A stretch of 23,914 nt of DNA from Pseudomonadota bacterium (GCA_023426275.1 JAFABC010000019.1:1-23914); one strand, 5' to 3'. Counted from the first letter of the stretch, positions 1 to 7,958 are shown. The notes: generated by a model from the sequence alone, not told the origin. Program-made: numbers and translations.

Positions 1-1390
1 CTTTGCCTGGAAAATCTTTATAGACAAATGCAGGGGTGTTTGTTGAGATCATATGATGCGCCTGCTCTTGCAGTTCGCAAAGCTTTTGCTTGCATTCATA
101 AAAGCCATGCCACCACGAATAGTCTGGGGCCATCATCGCAGTTCCCATCCGGGCTCTTCGCCCTTCATAGTGCCACAACGAATAAAAATCCCACTGAAAC
201 TTAGTCTGAAAAAATGGCGTTTCAGGGATAAGCTTTTTAGCATAAAGCTCATCAAGTAGAGCTTTCGCAGGTTTGTAGTAAAGCTCGTCAAAGTTCTTTA
301 CTGCTGCATCTATACGAGCATACTGACCTTCCGTCCAGGTTGAGCCGTGGCATTGATTACAAATAGCTTGCATTTTTTTGCGCTCAACTTCCCAATTCGT
401 CTTTGCAGGAAATGCTGCAAAGTCTTGCGGTCGCACAGTTGTTGGCGCTTGCAATTCCCAGGACAGGCGTTCTGTAACATCATGGCTTCCCAAAACCGAG
501 CCTGAACCTGACATATGGCATGAAGCGCAAGTAGGACCGCGATAGTCCACACCTGGAGTCCATGTGCCGGGTGCAGCATTCCAATTGTAGGTATTGCCAA
601 AAGCAGCGTAGATATCACCATGCTTAGATTCTTTAAAAATTTCCGTTTGTGGATGATCTGGACCAAGGTGGCACTGCCCGCAGGCTTCGGGTTTTCGCGC
701 ATCCATAACCGAAAATCTGTGCCGGGTATGGCAGCTAGTGCAGCTTCCAAGGCTGCCATCGGGATTAACTCGCCCGACGCCGACATTCGGCCAGGTCGAG
801 GCATCGAGTTCCCCCTTCTCATTCGTCTTTAACACAGAGCCATGGCAAGTATAGCAACCTGTGGTTCGCTCGGTTTGATTGTTTAGCCCTTGACGAAGCC
901 AAGGATCAATTTTCCAAATAATCTCTAGAGTATGAGCATGTTTGCTGCGGGAATACTGTTTTACTTCGTCAGGGTGACAACGGGAACAATCTTTAGGGGT
1001 GACAACCCCAGCAATCGGCACACGGTACTCTGCCGTCCCCCACTTGTTATTTGAGCGCTCGTACTGCTTATAATGATTTTTACTAACATCAGAATCAAAC
1101 TCCTGGGCTTGGTGGCAGTCAATACAGGTGATGTTCGCTGCTGCATGTCGACTGGCCGCCCAATCCGCAAAAATCCCTGGAGTTTCAACTTTGTGGCATT
1201 CTATACACGCCTGAGCTTGTTTACTCATCCCCCGTTCAAGACGAAATTCCTTGGGTTTGGGAAAATTCGCCTGAGTTTGGGTTTCAGGTGCAAGAGTTTT
1301 TTTATTCTCCTGCGCTATAGCAAAAAATGCTGTACATAGAACTATAGCTGCCGCAGTTCCAATCGCTACCCATCTCTTAACCCTCTTCAT
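1..1390 (-). CDS. Octaheme c-type cytochrome, hydroxylamine oxidoreductase (HAO)-like, 3' end outside window
   Basis: Reading leftward from the ATG at 1390, 463 codons are open to the window edge. Residues 1-26 form a Sec signal peptide (basic start, hydrophobic core, likely cleavage after A-I-A), so the protein is periplasmic. Eight CxxCH haem motifs begin at residues 62, 89, 135, 179, 217, 237, 288 and 344, the count expected for the HAO family rather than five-haem NrfA. A Trp/Tyr-rich stretch follows (DYSWWHGFYE near residue 420), typical of HAO-like proteins. Family members oxidise hydroxylamine or, when they lack the tyrosine cross-linked to the catalytic haem, reduce nitrite or hydroxylamine. 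The upstream NrfH-type quinol dehydrogenase suggests the reductive direction, receiving electrons from menaquinol. I could not decide whether the cross-linking tyrosine is present. An AGGAGGTGG ribosome binding site lies just upstream of the ATG. The gene is far less GC-rich than the 21-24 kb flank, so it may be island cargo. Confidence 0.88.
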   Translation of the reverse strand, partial: MKRVKRWVAIGTAAAIVLCTAFFAIAQENKKTLAPETQTQANFPKPKEFRLERGMSKQAQACIECHKVETPGIFADWAASRHAAANITCIDCHQAQEFDSDVSKNHYKQYERSNNKWGTAEYRVPIAGVVTPKDCSRCHPDEVKQYSRSKHAHTLEIIWKIDPWLRQGLNNQTERTTGCYTCHGSVLKTNEKGELDASTWPNVGVGRVNPDGSLGSCTSCHTRHRFSVMDARKPEACGQCHLGPDHPQTEIFKESKHGDIYAAFGNTYNWNAAPGTWTPGVDYRGPTCASCHMSGSGSVLGSHDVTERLSWELQAPTTVRPQDFAAFPAKTNWEVERKKMQAICNQCHGSTWTEGQYARIDAAVKNFDELYYKPAKALLDELYAKKLIPETPFFQTKFQWDFYSLWHYEGRRARMGTAMMAPDYSWWHGFYECKQKLCELQEQAHHMISTNTPAFVYKDFPGK

Positions 1391-1464
1391 ATTTCACCCC
1401 ACCTCCTACGAGCATGTTCGTATCTGTTAATATGCCTGGTTCTAAAAACCTTTTGCCGCATTGA

Positions 1465-2010
1465 CTATTTGGAATCAAAGTCACAGGATAAATAATTATA
1501 ATAAGGACGCTGAACATGAACCAAATTCTGATGGCAGTCTGTACAACGTTTTTCATACCCAGGCCTCGGATAAAGTACCTCTCTATGAGCCAACATAGCG
1601 CCACGCTTCTGTGTAATATACAATAAATTTCTATGACATTTTAGGCATTGATCATTTTTTATGTCATGAGCAGCTTTAGAGCGATTAATATTGTGATCAT
1701 ATCTTGATTGATCTTCCGTAAAATGTGCAAATACATCTTTGATACCATGTAATGATTTTGTATAGAAAAAATTTATCGTATCTTGAGGTGCAGGTAGATG
1801 ACAGTCCATACAATCAGCTACAACTCCACGAGAGTTGTTTGCATGAGAAGAGGTACGCCATGCGTTATATGCAAACTGTATCTCATGACACGACGCACAA
1901 AAAAGTGGAGTCGAGGTGCGAACCATTGTATAATATAAGAGACTTAACAACGGAAATGCTAACATGATACCTAAACCAAAAAACAAGATTGGCTTCGTAA
2001 TTTTCTTCAT
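1465..2010 (-). CDS. NapC/NrfH-family tetraheme membrane quinol dehydrogenase
   Basis: This 181-residue protein has one N-terminal membrane anchor (about residues 7-29) and four CxxCH haem motifs starting at residues 38, 67, 122 and 156, the NrfH/CycX plan. Such proteins oxidise menaquinol at the outer face of the membrane and pass electrons to a periplasmic multihaem partner. The partner here is the octaheme cytochrome 74 nt downstream in the same direction. The pairing matches the CycX-HaoA arrangement known in Campylobacterota better than NrfH-NrfA, because the downstream protein has eight haems. The first haem motif reads CASCHEIQ: the methionine two residues after the histidine, which is the haem ligand in NrfH, is isoleucine here. 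The ribosome binding site (GGGGAG about 13 nt before the ATG) is weak. The family is sure; the exact electron acceptor is inferred from gene order. Confidence 0.9.
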   Translation of the reverse strand: MKKITKPILFFGLGIMLAFPLLSLLYYTMVRTSTPLFCASCHEIQFAYNAWRTSSHANNSRGVVADCMDCHLPAPQDTINFFYTKSLHGIKDVFAHFTEDQSRYDHNINRSKAAHDIKNDQCLKCHRNLLYITQKRGAMLAHREVLYPRPGYEKRCTDCHQNLVHVQRPYYNYLSCDFDSK

Positions 2011-2416
2011 GCTTTGTATCTGTCTCCCCGATTACAGTATTTTCGGCATTTGCTTGCTAACTAGGCCAAAGCGTCTGCTAAATAGATGTCCACTGATTCT
2101 GAAGGAAACATGTTTAATTTGATAATATAATTAGACAATTAAATCTATCACATGCGTTTAGACATCCACACGGTTGGCTAGGATAGAGGTTGGTGACAAC
2201 ACAGTAGTCGAGCAAAGGCACCTCAGCTATCGGAGCCAGGGACAGTCGCAATCGCAAGAAACTCTGGATCCGAATCCATAGAAATTGGAAAATCAGAACG
2301 ATGACCTGCCTGGCTTGGCGTTTACCAAGCATTCAGGATAGTTACACCGAATGAAATAGCCGTCCCTTTGCGAAAAAAATTATATTTTGATTAAATCACA
2401 AATCTCCCCGAAAAAA
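2011..2416. other. Long leader region of the cytochrome operon, no credible gene
   Basis: About 400 nt separate the tetraheme gene from the palindrome at 2417. A 72-codon reading frame on the minus strand (2114-2332) has no ribosome binding site, no recognisable domain and odd composition, so I do not call it. A minus-strand TATAAT at 2384-2379, about 40 nt downstream of the palindrome, is a reasonable -10 element. A second imperfect CRP/FNR-like site (TTGTGATTTAATCAA on the minus strand, about 2388-2402) lies between the two. If this promoter is real, the operon has a long 5' leader. Confidence 0.4.
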
Positions 2417-2432
2417 TTTGACTTAAGTCAAA
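2417..2432. promoter_or_regulatory. Perfect palindrome TTTGACTTAAGTCAAA, CRP/FNR-family (HcpR-like) operator
   Basis: The 16-bp sequence is a perfect palindrome with half-sites TTGAC and GTCAA separated by four bases. CRP/FNR-family regulators bind such sites, and the HcpR type described in Desulfovibrio has a closely related consensus and controls nitrite and hydroxylamine stress genes. It lies upstream of a minus-strand TATAAT and the cytochrome operon. Assignment to HcpR is from memory of that consensus; the regulator gene is not in the window. Confidence 0.55.
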
Positions 2433-2564
2433 GACACTTTTCTATTTTTTACAACTACATAATTTAATTAAATATTTTATAATTTTTCTCTGCACGATGG
2501 GATAGGATTTCCTTCGCCGAATGCAACGTGTGGTCGATCGGATGAAACCCTCATCCTGGATTTG

Positions 2565-2864
2565 CTAGAGTAGGGGCCCTTGTTTAATAATCAGGTCGTG
2601 CGCCCTGGTATGTGAGCGGTTGGCAGGCAGGGGGCAAGGCCCAAGCCTCCCGCAACCCAAGCCCAAGCCCCGGACAGCCCCCAGGCTCACGTCCTCCTCC
2701 CCGCCCTGGGCCGTTCCCAAGTGACCAGGGCAAATCCCCACCCGCTTCCCCAAATCGCAGGGCGACCCCGCCCCGGCCCAAAGCCTGTTTTCCTCCGTCG
2801 GCCCGTGACCGGCCCCGTGGCCCAGGATACCTTTCCCGGGTCCCATCCCCGGCACGAGGTGAAC
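2565..2864. repeat. C-rich non-coding segment carrying copy A of a dispersed repeat
   Basis: The plus strand is strongly C-rich and G-poor, unlike both neighbours. Reading frames on both strands here have low-complexity products (Pro/Arg or Gly/Arg) and no ribosome binding site, so I treat it as non-coding. A 21-nt word at 2695-2715 recurs exactly at 17937-17957. The 14-nt word AAAGCCTGTTTTCC at 2780-2793 recurs at 18023-18036. The word spacing is almost equal (85 versus 86 nt). Each copy sits upstream of a small island gene. Confidence 0.6.
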
Positions 2865-3089
2865 ATGTCGACCGACACAAAACTGCACGGCGAAATCCCA
2901 CCTGAAATTCTGGAGGAGATCACCCAGCGATTTCTTCCGATCGAGAACCTGTTCGATGTCATGGGCGCGGCGGATTCTGGCGTGCAGGGCGTCTTTCTGC
3001 GCCGATGGGCTGAAATAGGCATGCATCTCGCGACAAGCTTTCGGGAACATCTCGACAGAATTGTTGCAACAGCCAGGAACGACGATTGA
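2865..3089 (+). CDS. Small acidic hypothetical protein (74 aa)
   Basis: The ATG at 2865 is preceded by GAGGTG at a good distance. Upstream codons of the same frame fall in the C-rich repeat, so I rejected a longer version. The product looks soluble and mostly helical, with no membrane segment and no motif I recognise. It is the first of three closely spaced rightward genes (2865-3731) of similar GC content, probably one operon. Function unknown. Confidence 0.6.
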   Translation: MSTDTKLHGEIPPEILEEITQRFLPIENLFDVMGAADSGVQGVFLRRWAEIGMHLATSFREHLDRIVATARNDD

Positions 3090-3128
3090 AGTCCTAGTAG
3101 GCCATCAACTTCAACGAAGGAACGGAAC

Positions 3129-3323
3129 ATGATGATTTTCGAATTTATCGCCGGAATCGCCTTAGGTGCTGTAGCTGGCGGCGTCATCAAGATTATCCAT
3201 GGCAGAGGCGTCATTGTTGGTCGGGACAACGTTCGAAATGCAATCAAGAAAGAAGAAAGGAACGTCCGTGGCCGCTTCAACGACCTCAAGGTCACCAAGG
3301 ACGACCCGAAGTTCTACGAGTAA
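3129..3323 (+). CDS. Small membrane-anchored hypothetical protein (64 aa)
   Basis: An N-terminal hydrophobic glycine/alanine-rich segment (about residues 3-22) is followed by a charged, basic cytoplasmic-looking tail. The start is ATG 3129 or the adjacent ATG 3132, with GAAGGA about 10 nt upstream. It follows the previous gene by 39 nt and precedes the next by 30 nt. No family recognised. Confidence 0.55.
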   Translation: MMIFEFIAGIALGAVAGGVIKIIHGRGVIVGRDNVRNAIKKEERNVRGRFNDLKVTKDDPKFYE

Positions 3324-3353
3324 CCGCGAACTTGCCCTGAGGGAGAACTTGCC

Positions 3354-3731
3354 ATGGACGACTGGCCGATCATTTTCAGTTACACCCGCGCCCAGGCCAT
3401 CGCCGACGGCGTCCTGATCGATGTCACCGCCCAAGCCGCCGAAGTGGGCTTCAAGGTGCACACGGTGGTCACCGACCATCTATATAATATGTATGTGGTG
3501 CCGCCGGCCGGGCTTGAAGGGGAAGGGCAATCCGTCGAGGGTCGGCTTCACGATCTGCTCTTTCGCGCCTTAATTGCCGCATCTCGGCATGGCGGGCATG
3601 ATCGCGTCGAATTTGACGTCCTATTTCTCATGCAGCCCGGCAAATGGGAGAAGGCCCATTTCGTAGCGGCCATCGGCCCTGGCGATCAGGGCGAGCCGGT
3701 CATGACCATCATGCTCCCCGAAGATGACTGA
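3354..3731 (+). CDS. DUF6573-like protein (125 aa)
   Basis: The N-terminus (IIFSYTRAQAIADGVLIDVT, about residues 6-25) is the hallmark of a small family of unknown function, DUF6573, which to my knowledge is common on plasmids and integrative elements. The rest is an alpha/beta domain with no membrane segment. GAGGGAGAA precedes the ATG. It closes the three-gene group that begins at 2865. The family is recognised from memory; no activity is known, so its presence mainly supports a mobile-element context. Confidence 0.7.
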   Translation: MDDWPIIFSYTRAQAIADGVLIDVTAQAAEVGFKVHTVVTDHLYNMYVVPPAGLEGEGQSVEGRLHDLLFRALIAASRHGGHDRVEFDVLFLMQPGKWEKAHFVAAIGPGDQGEPVMTIMLPEDD

Positions 3732-3995
3732 AATTGACTGAAATTATAGTGGGAGTGGTTTGAAGCGTCACGCACGAATTTCATACGATTTTACGATGAA
3801 ATTGCTGCATGTCGTTCGAAACGAAACTGCGCAAGTGGTGATGGCCGGAGCTTAGGTAGCTGAAAAAAATTCTCTAGTGGTAAATCAAAAAGTCTAAATC
3901 CAGAATTTTGAGCACCGACTCCCGGAAAACGAGGATAAAGTGGGAAGCATGAGCGGGGAGACCTTATGGTCTCCCCGGCTGCGTGTGGGTTTCCG
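3732..3995. other. Intergenic gap between convergent genes
   Basis: I see no gene here. The only clear structure is the hairpin at 3956-3977, annotated separately. The rest is unremarkable AT-rich sequence. Confidence 0.5.
3956..3977 (-). terminator. Hairpin downstream of the HTH/AbrB-like gene
   Basis: GGGGAGACC and GGTCTCCCC pair perfectly over 9 bp around a TTAT loop, about 20 nt beyond the stop of the leftward gene at 3996. No good T tract follows on either strand, so it may terminate weakly or serve as an RNA 3' end stabiliser. Confidence 0.5.
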
Positions 3996-4310
3996 CTAAG
4001 CTTGTTTTTTAACGATCAGCACACCATCGCCTTGTTTTTCGAAAGAAACAGTCTCGCCTTCAGCAAACCCACATTCCATAAGTTCCTCAAGGGGGATGTT
4101 GAGTCCATTTTTTTTGATCTTTGGTTCAATAATTCGTTGGTTCATCCCGGGGGCTTCGTAATGCTTGTTGTCAATGCAAGAAAGTTTATAGAGATGGCTT
4201 TTTAAAGTTGCTTTTGAAATGTTAAAAAACTTCGCAATCTCATTTGCTGTTTTGCTCTCAAGAACCATTTCCCGAAGTTTTTCTGAGTCGAATTTGCTTT
4301 CGCGGGCCAT
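3996..4310 (-). CDS. Small HTH plus AbrB-like DNA-binding protein, paralogue 1
   Basis: In this 104-residue protein, residues 7-45 look like a helix-turn-helix (LREMVLESKTANEIAKFFNI, then SKATLKSHLYKL). Residues 68-104 resemble a SpoVT/AbrB-type swapped-hairpin fold (IPLEELMECGFAEGETVSF, then LIVKK). The protein aligns along its length with the gene at 18159, sharing the LRE, EI, TLK, D-x-x-YYE/HYE, KI and GE-x-x-S positions. The start is supported by AAAAAGGAGCTTTT before the ATG. A -35-like TTGACATAGTTT lies about 60 nt upstream. It is likely a transcription regulator or antitoxin-like DNA binder; no toxin is adjacent. The role is inferred from the fold. Confidence 0.75.
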   Translation of the reverse strand: MARESKFDSEKLREMVLESKTANEIAKFFNISKATLKSHLYKLSCIDNKHYEAPGMNQRIIEPKIKKNGLNIPLEELMECGFAEGETVSFEKQGDGVLIVKKQA

Positions 4311-4345
4311 AAAAGCTCCTTTTTGGATTTGTTGGTAGTGATCTT

Positions 4346-4367
4346 TATCGGGTTTTAAACTATGTCA
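4346..4367 (-). promoter_or_regulatory. Promoter-like element upstream of the HTH/AbrB gene
   Basis: On the minus strand this reads TGACATAGTTT, seven bases, GATA. The same skeleton (TGWCATAGTTT-N7-GATA) occurs at 12203-12224 upstream of another island gene. The TTGACA core could equally be a sigma70 -35 box, so recognition by the island RNA polymerase is only a hypothesis. Confidence 0.35.
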
Positions 4368-4741
4368 ATGAAAATTTGGCTTCAATTGGGTTTTCGTTTG
4401 TCGATGGTTGGTGGTCGTTTCGAGTTTCGCAAAAAATGATATTTTGTCGAGGCGTGAAATGTGAGTGGCTTACTTCTGAGCACATAGTCATCCAAAATTA
4501 TTCGGAAAGTCAAAACTCTTCAGGGTCGGCCAAGAACATACTGAATTGCTTGGCTATTTTAATGTGTTTGCAGGTTGCGCGGACTGCGTTTCTACCTATA
4601 GAGAGGGACAGATGGGACGTGTTTCGCGCAAACTTTGAACTTAAAAAGGGCTAGGAGCGGAGGCGAAGGGAAATGTGGGACGTATTTGGAGCATGCGCGC
4701 CCCAAATAATGAAGTTTTATGATCGCCATCCACAATTTTCA
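4368..4741. other. Intergenic region between the RNA polymerase gene and the HTH gene
   Basis: A plus-strand open frame at 4376-4654 starts at TTG without a ribosome binding site and has no recognisable content, so it is not called. No clear terminator follows the RNA polymerase gene. I see nothing else that I can support. Confidence 0.4.
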
Positions 4742-7153
4742 TTAATAAAAAAAGTATTTGCTTTTCAAAACAGCGCCTATGTCAAGAGTTCCTTGTTTAG
4801 GCAATGGAGGTGCTGTGATTGAATATCTTTGTTCGATCTGGTTCTTAAAGATATCAAGCTGGTTAATTTTGTAAATATCATAAAATGTTTCTCGAATGAT
4901 TGTTTGTAATGTATCGACATGCGTGGCATGTGTAGCAAAACTGTCATGGACAGATGCAATGGAACATGGTTGTTCGCGAGAAAATTTTTCTGCGAATTGT
5001 TTTATTATAAAAGCAGCATGGGCTGAATCCATAGAATGTATGAAATTCGGAGAAATGCTGGATTGAAGTCTGTCCGGGGAAATAGTTATGCCGTTGACCG
5101 CCTCAAAGTCTGCGAAGCAAAGCTTGTGAGACTTTTTGCCTATAAAAATTCGAACTTCGTGGTGCGGATAATTGTAATAATAATTTTGAACAAATAATCC
5201 AGCGGGGTTTTCCCAACCGATGCATTGACCTTTGTCGCAGATCGCTTTGTTAGTCTTTCTGAGCCAGTTTCGTATTTTTAAAAACGATGGGCTTAATTCC
5301 TTGATGGCAGAATTTATCAATTTTTCAATCGTTTGTGCTTCGTTTTGAAAGGGGAGAGCCTTTAATGTGCTTTCTGTTTTGTGAAAATCAAGTAGCTCTT
5401 GAGGGGCATCAGGGCCAAATTTAGCCAGCAATGCTTCTGAAAGTTTAAGTGCGGTTACGTGTGTTCGACGTTTTTCTCCAGCGCCATAGCCAGCAGATAT
5501 GATCGATTTCTTGATAAAGTTTCTATTGACATGATCTAGAATTATAGATTTTGTAGTAGTGTCAATATTGTCTCGGGCAGTGACAGCAATGTGTAATTTT
5601 TCCACGATTGATTGATAAAAATCACCTGGAACATCTGTGTCGATAAGATTGACAAGAGGCGCGGCTTTCTCGTCACAGAGAAGAGCGGCATAGTGTTGGA
5701 ATCCGTTGCAGGTGCCGTCAACATAAACTGGCAGGCTAGTTAATCGATTCTGGGGTAATGATTTTTTAATATTATGCCATTCAAGGCAAAATGCCAGAAA
5801 TGTATACTTATCTGAAGCGTTGCTCCAGAAATCAGGGTTTTTTATTGGATTTTCAGCGGCTTTGAATATCTTTGATTCATTGTTTTCGACCCAGGATATC
5901 ATTCCTTGTTTCGACGTCTTTCCAGAATCTGGCTTGTATTTATTGAATCCATAAATGGCAAGATTGATAAGTGCGTTTTCCTCATTGTTTTTATTGATAG
6001 CCTGAGGAGATGCAAACAAAAGAAGTGCCCTGCCTTCGTCGTGGCTCTGGGGGCTTATTGGAATGACTGAGGGATACATTCTTCCTCTAAAATCTAAATA
6101 CCATGGGATGTAATAAGTTTTGTCTTTAAAATCGTGGGCAAGTTTAAATGTCTGTTTGAAAAGAATTTGTTTGGATAGATCGGGACCAATGCTTTCTTGG
6201 GAGTTGTAAAAATGATCGAGAACTTTCAGAATTGTCTTGTTGATTTTCCATGCAGTCCTCTGGAGGGTATTGGCAGCGCTAAGAAATATTTTTTCGTTAG
6301 AAGTGTGTTTTAGCGCTTCTAGAATTTGGTCTGCATGTCTTTTTGATTTAACATTGATCAATGTGTTTGATTTTTGAAAAATGTATCCACCTCCGTCAAG
6401 ATTATTTGTCCAGTCGTCCGGAGGGCAAATCATAGGAAGTTTGGTTGGGTTGAAAAGTCGGCCAAGGTTCTTTTGGGGGTCGTAATACTTGGAAAGATTA
6501 TCACTTAAATTTAATTCAATGTGGTAAAAGTCGTTGAAGCGCGTTCGTTCTGTTATGCGAATGACATTTTGGTTTTCAGCGACGCATTTTAAAAAGTATG
6601 CTGCGATATGGATAAAATCTAATTGAATGAAATTTAAAGAAGATTTTTTTGCCGGAGATTTTTTTACAATTGTGGTGGTGAGCTTTGTTAAAAAATTGTT
6701 TTTGTCGTAAATCTTGGCGTGTTTGAAAAATTCTTTTCCTATTTTTTCAACTACGTCTTGATAAATAGCTTTTTTGTCTCTTGACATCTTGAGAATACAA
6801 GTGTCCACGGCTAGTTTTAGAGTGAGAAACAATAGAAGATGTACATTCTCTCTGGTAAATTTTTGAATAAAATTTTTATGCTTTTCCTTGAGACCTTTGT
6901 CGTTGATATCGGCTCCTATCGCTTGAAGTTTTATGCCGATATTTTTTATTATCTCGGCTGGGATTTTGTTTAAATTTTCAGTAAAAAATGGGCGAAGCTC
7001 TTCTTCCCATATTGATGACCCGCGTTTTCCTGAGTCAGTTTTATTCAGTGGGTTTTTTATGGCAAGTGATCTGCTAAACAAATCGTAATCGTGTTGGTAT
7101 TGTTCTTTCTCTCTGCGAAGCTGCTCTTGACGAAGGCCTGTTTCTGTGTCCAT
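4742..7153 (-). CDS. T7/mitochondrial-type single-subunit DNA-directed RNA polymerase
   Basis: All polymerase hallmarks of the family are present (numbering from the longest 807-residue frame). The DxRGR block is YIPWYLDFRGRMYP (352-365). Motif A is YVDGTCNGFQHYAALL with catalytic D483. Motif B has R548, K552 and Y560 at the spacing of T7 R627, K631 and Y639. Motif C is SVHDSF with catalytic D741. PNFIHSMDSAH (706-716) matches the T7 PNFVHSQDGSH block. The protein is about 75 residues shorter than T7 RNA polymerase; the N-terminal promoter-recognition part is the divergent region. The longest frame starts at 7165, but GGAG stands 6 nt before the fifth codon, so I prefer ATG 7153. Such enzymes transcribe from their own short promoters without sigma factors. 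Here it is encoded on the opposite strand from the replication genes, in AT-rich DNA. The family is certain; target promoters are unknown. Confidence 0.95.
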   Translation of the reverse strand: MDTETGLRQEQLRREKEQYQHDYDLFSRSLAIKNPLNKTDSGKRGSSIWEEELRPFFTENLNKIPAEIIKNIGIKLQAIGADINDKGLKEKHKNFIQKFTRENVHLLLFLTLKLAVDTCILKMSRDKKAIYQDVVEKIGKEFFKHAKIYDKNNFLTKLTTTIVKKSPAKKSSLNFIQLDFIHIAAYFLKCVAENQNVIRITERTRFNDFYHIELNLSDNLSKYYDPQKNLGRLFNPTKLPMICPPDDWTNNLDGGGYIFQKSNTLINVKSKRHADQILEALKHTSNEKIFLSAANTLQRTAWKINKTILKVLDHFYNSQESIGPDLSKQILFKQTFKLAHDFKDKTYYIPWYLDFRGRMYPSVIPISPQSHDEGRALLLFASPQAINKNNEENALINLAIYGFNKYKPDSGKTSKQGMISWVENNESKIFKAAENPIKNPDFWSNASDKYTFLAFCLEWHNIKKSLPQNRLTSLPVYVDGTCNGFQHYAALLCDEKAAPLVNLIDTDVPGDFYQSIVEKLHIAVTARDNIDTTTKSIILDHVNRNFIKKSIISAGYGAGEKRRTHVTALKLSEALLAKFGPDAPQELLDFHKTESTLKALPFQNEAQTIEKLINSAIKELSPSFLKIRNWLRKTNKAICDKGQCIGWENPAGLFVQNYYYNYPHHEVRIFIGKKSHKLCFADFEAVNGITISPDRLQSSISPNFIHSMDSAHAAFIIKQFAEKFSREQPCSIASVHDSFATHATHVDTLQTIIRETFYDIYKINQLDIFKNQIEQRYSITAPPLPKQGTLDIGAVLKSKYFFY

Positions 7154-7165
7154 GAGTTGCTCCAT

Positions 7166-7268
7166 TGGCGCAAATAACTTAAAATAATACGTTTTATTTA
7201 CATCGGGGAGGTGTCAGACGTCAAGAGGTTCAATGCGCAGTGGGTAGCGGTATCGTTCTGCTCTGCTC
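7166..7268. promoter_or_regulatory. Probable promoter region of the RNA polymerase gene
   Basis: On the minus strand, TTGACG (about 7222-7227) is followed by an AT-rich run containing GTAAAT and TATTAT. It lies beside a decayed transposase, so the promoter may have been rearranged. Weak evidence. Confidence 0.25.
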
Positions 7269-7447
7269 TCACCACAGAAGCATGGTCACCGGGCCGACCT
7301 GCTCCGAATCGCGCAGCCATCCTTGCGATTCGGCTGTCTCACGGACGTGGGCGAGTTTTCTGCGCCCCATCAGGCCGGTCGGTTTGCGATCTGCCTGTCG
7401 GACTCGCCAATGCGTATCCGGACAAGAGCTTGATGGTACTCGTACAT
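7269..7447 (-). pseudogene. Decayed IS21-type istA fragment (frameshifted N-terminus)
   Basis: From the ATG at 7447 the minus strand reads MYEYHQALVRIRIGESDRQIA, a typical start of IS21-family IstA proteins. The frame then hits a stop at 7370. Shifting the frame continues the homology (LMGRRKLAHVRETAESQGWL) to a stop at 7269. The remainder of the transposase and istB are absent, so this is a short frameshifted relic. It differs from the intact element next door, whose IstA starts differently. The DNA at 7448-7719 and from 10348 onward is probably the relic's end region, split by the younger insertion. Confidence 0.75.
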
Positions 7448-7713
7448 CTCGAACCTCCGATTGGAAATCCGCGCTCCTCCCGTTTGTGAATCGGGAAAAA
7501 TTACGCGTCGGTTCGAAGGTCCGAAACCCGGTCGCCGATGGCTGCCTTGGCTTCTATTAGCTGCAGCACCCAGTGGATCCATAGGGGCGGTCGCGGACAG
7601 ACGGTCGCCGACACCGACAAATGGCTCGACGATTGTTGTCATCTGGCACCGCTTCCATGGCTCACCCACGGGGTGACAATGGCAGCTCACAACCCCGCCC
7701 CAGCTTTGGCTCC
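7448..7713. other. Left flank of the IS21 insertion, probably relic end sequence
   Basis: This GC-rich stretch lies upstream of the istA relic and has no supported gene. It contains a short inverted repeat, TCACCC-ACG-GGGTGA, near 7660-7676. I read it as the non-coding end of the older, decayed IS21-type element. Confidence 0.35.
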
Positions 7714-7719
7714 GTATGT
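7714..7719. repeat. Target-site duplication GTATGT, left copy
   Basis: GTATGT directly precedes the left end of the intact element and is repeated at 10342-10347 directly after the right end, as expected for IS21-family insertion. Confidence 0.75.
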
Positions 7720-7958
7720 TGCGCGATTCGGAGCAAGTCGGCCGGGGAATTCGGACGAAACCGACACCGGCCACCCAATTCGGTTGAAACCGGCCGGGGA
7801 ATTCGGCTGAAATCGGCCACTTTTTCCGCATTTCCGGATTGGGTGGCCGGAATCCCCGAAACGGGTGGCCGAATTGACCGTATTGCCTGTTAAAACAATG
7901 AGATGAGTTGAGATGGCGCTGGATAAACCCTAGGCAGAGCTTCCTGAAGGAGGAAGCC

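Noticed and set aside
1..1390. NrfA (pentahaem nitrite reductase) as identity of the leftmost gene
   Set aside because: Eight CxxCH motifs are visible and the CxxCK active-site motif typical of NrfA is absent, so an HAO-like octaheme protein fits better.
2114..2332. 72-codon minus-strand reading frame upstream of the cytochrome operon
   Set aside because: No ribosome binding site, no recognisable domain and a composition expected by chance; it more likely belongs to the operon leader.
2531..2545. Possible left attachment repeat near GTGGTCGATCGG
   Set aside because: Matches the tRNA-Pro end over only a few bases; not a credible att site.
2565..3298. Long minus-strand frames across the C-rich repeat
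   Set aside because: They are antisense to the supported genes at 2865-3323, and their glycine/arginine-rich products reflect the C-rich base composition.
4376..4654. 92-codon plus-strand frame beside the RNA polymerase gene
   Set aside because: Starts at TTG without a ribosome binding site and shows no family resemblance; kept only as an intergenic note.
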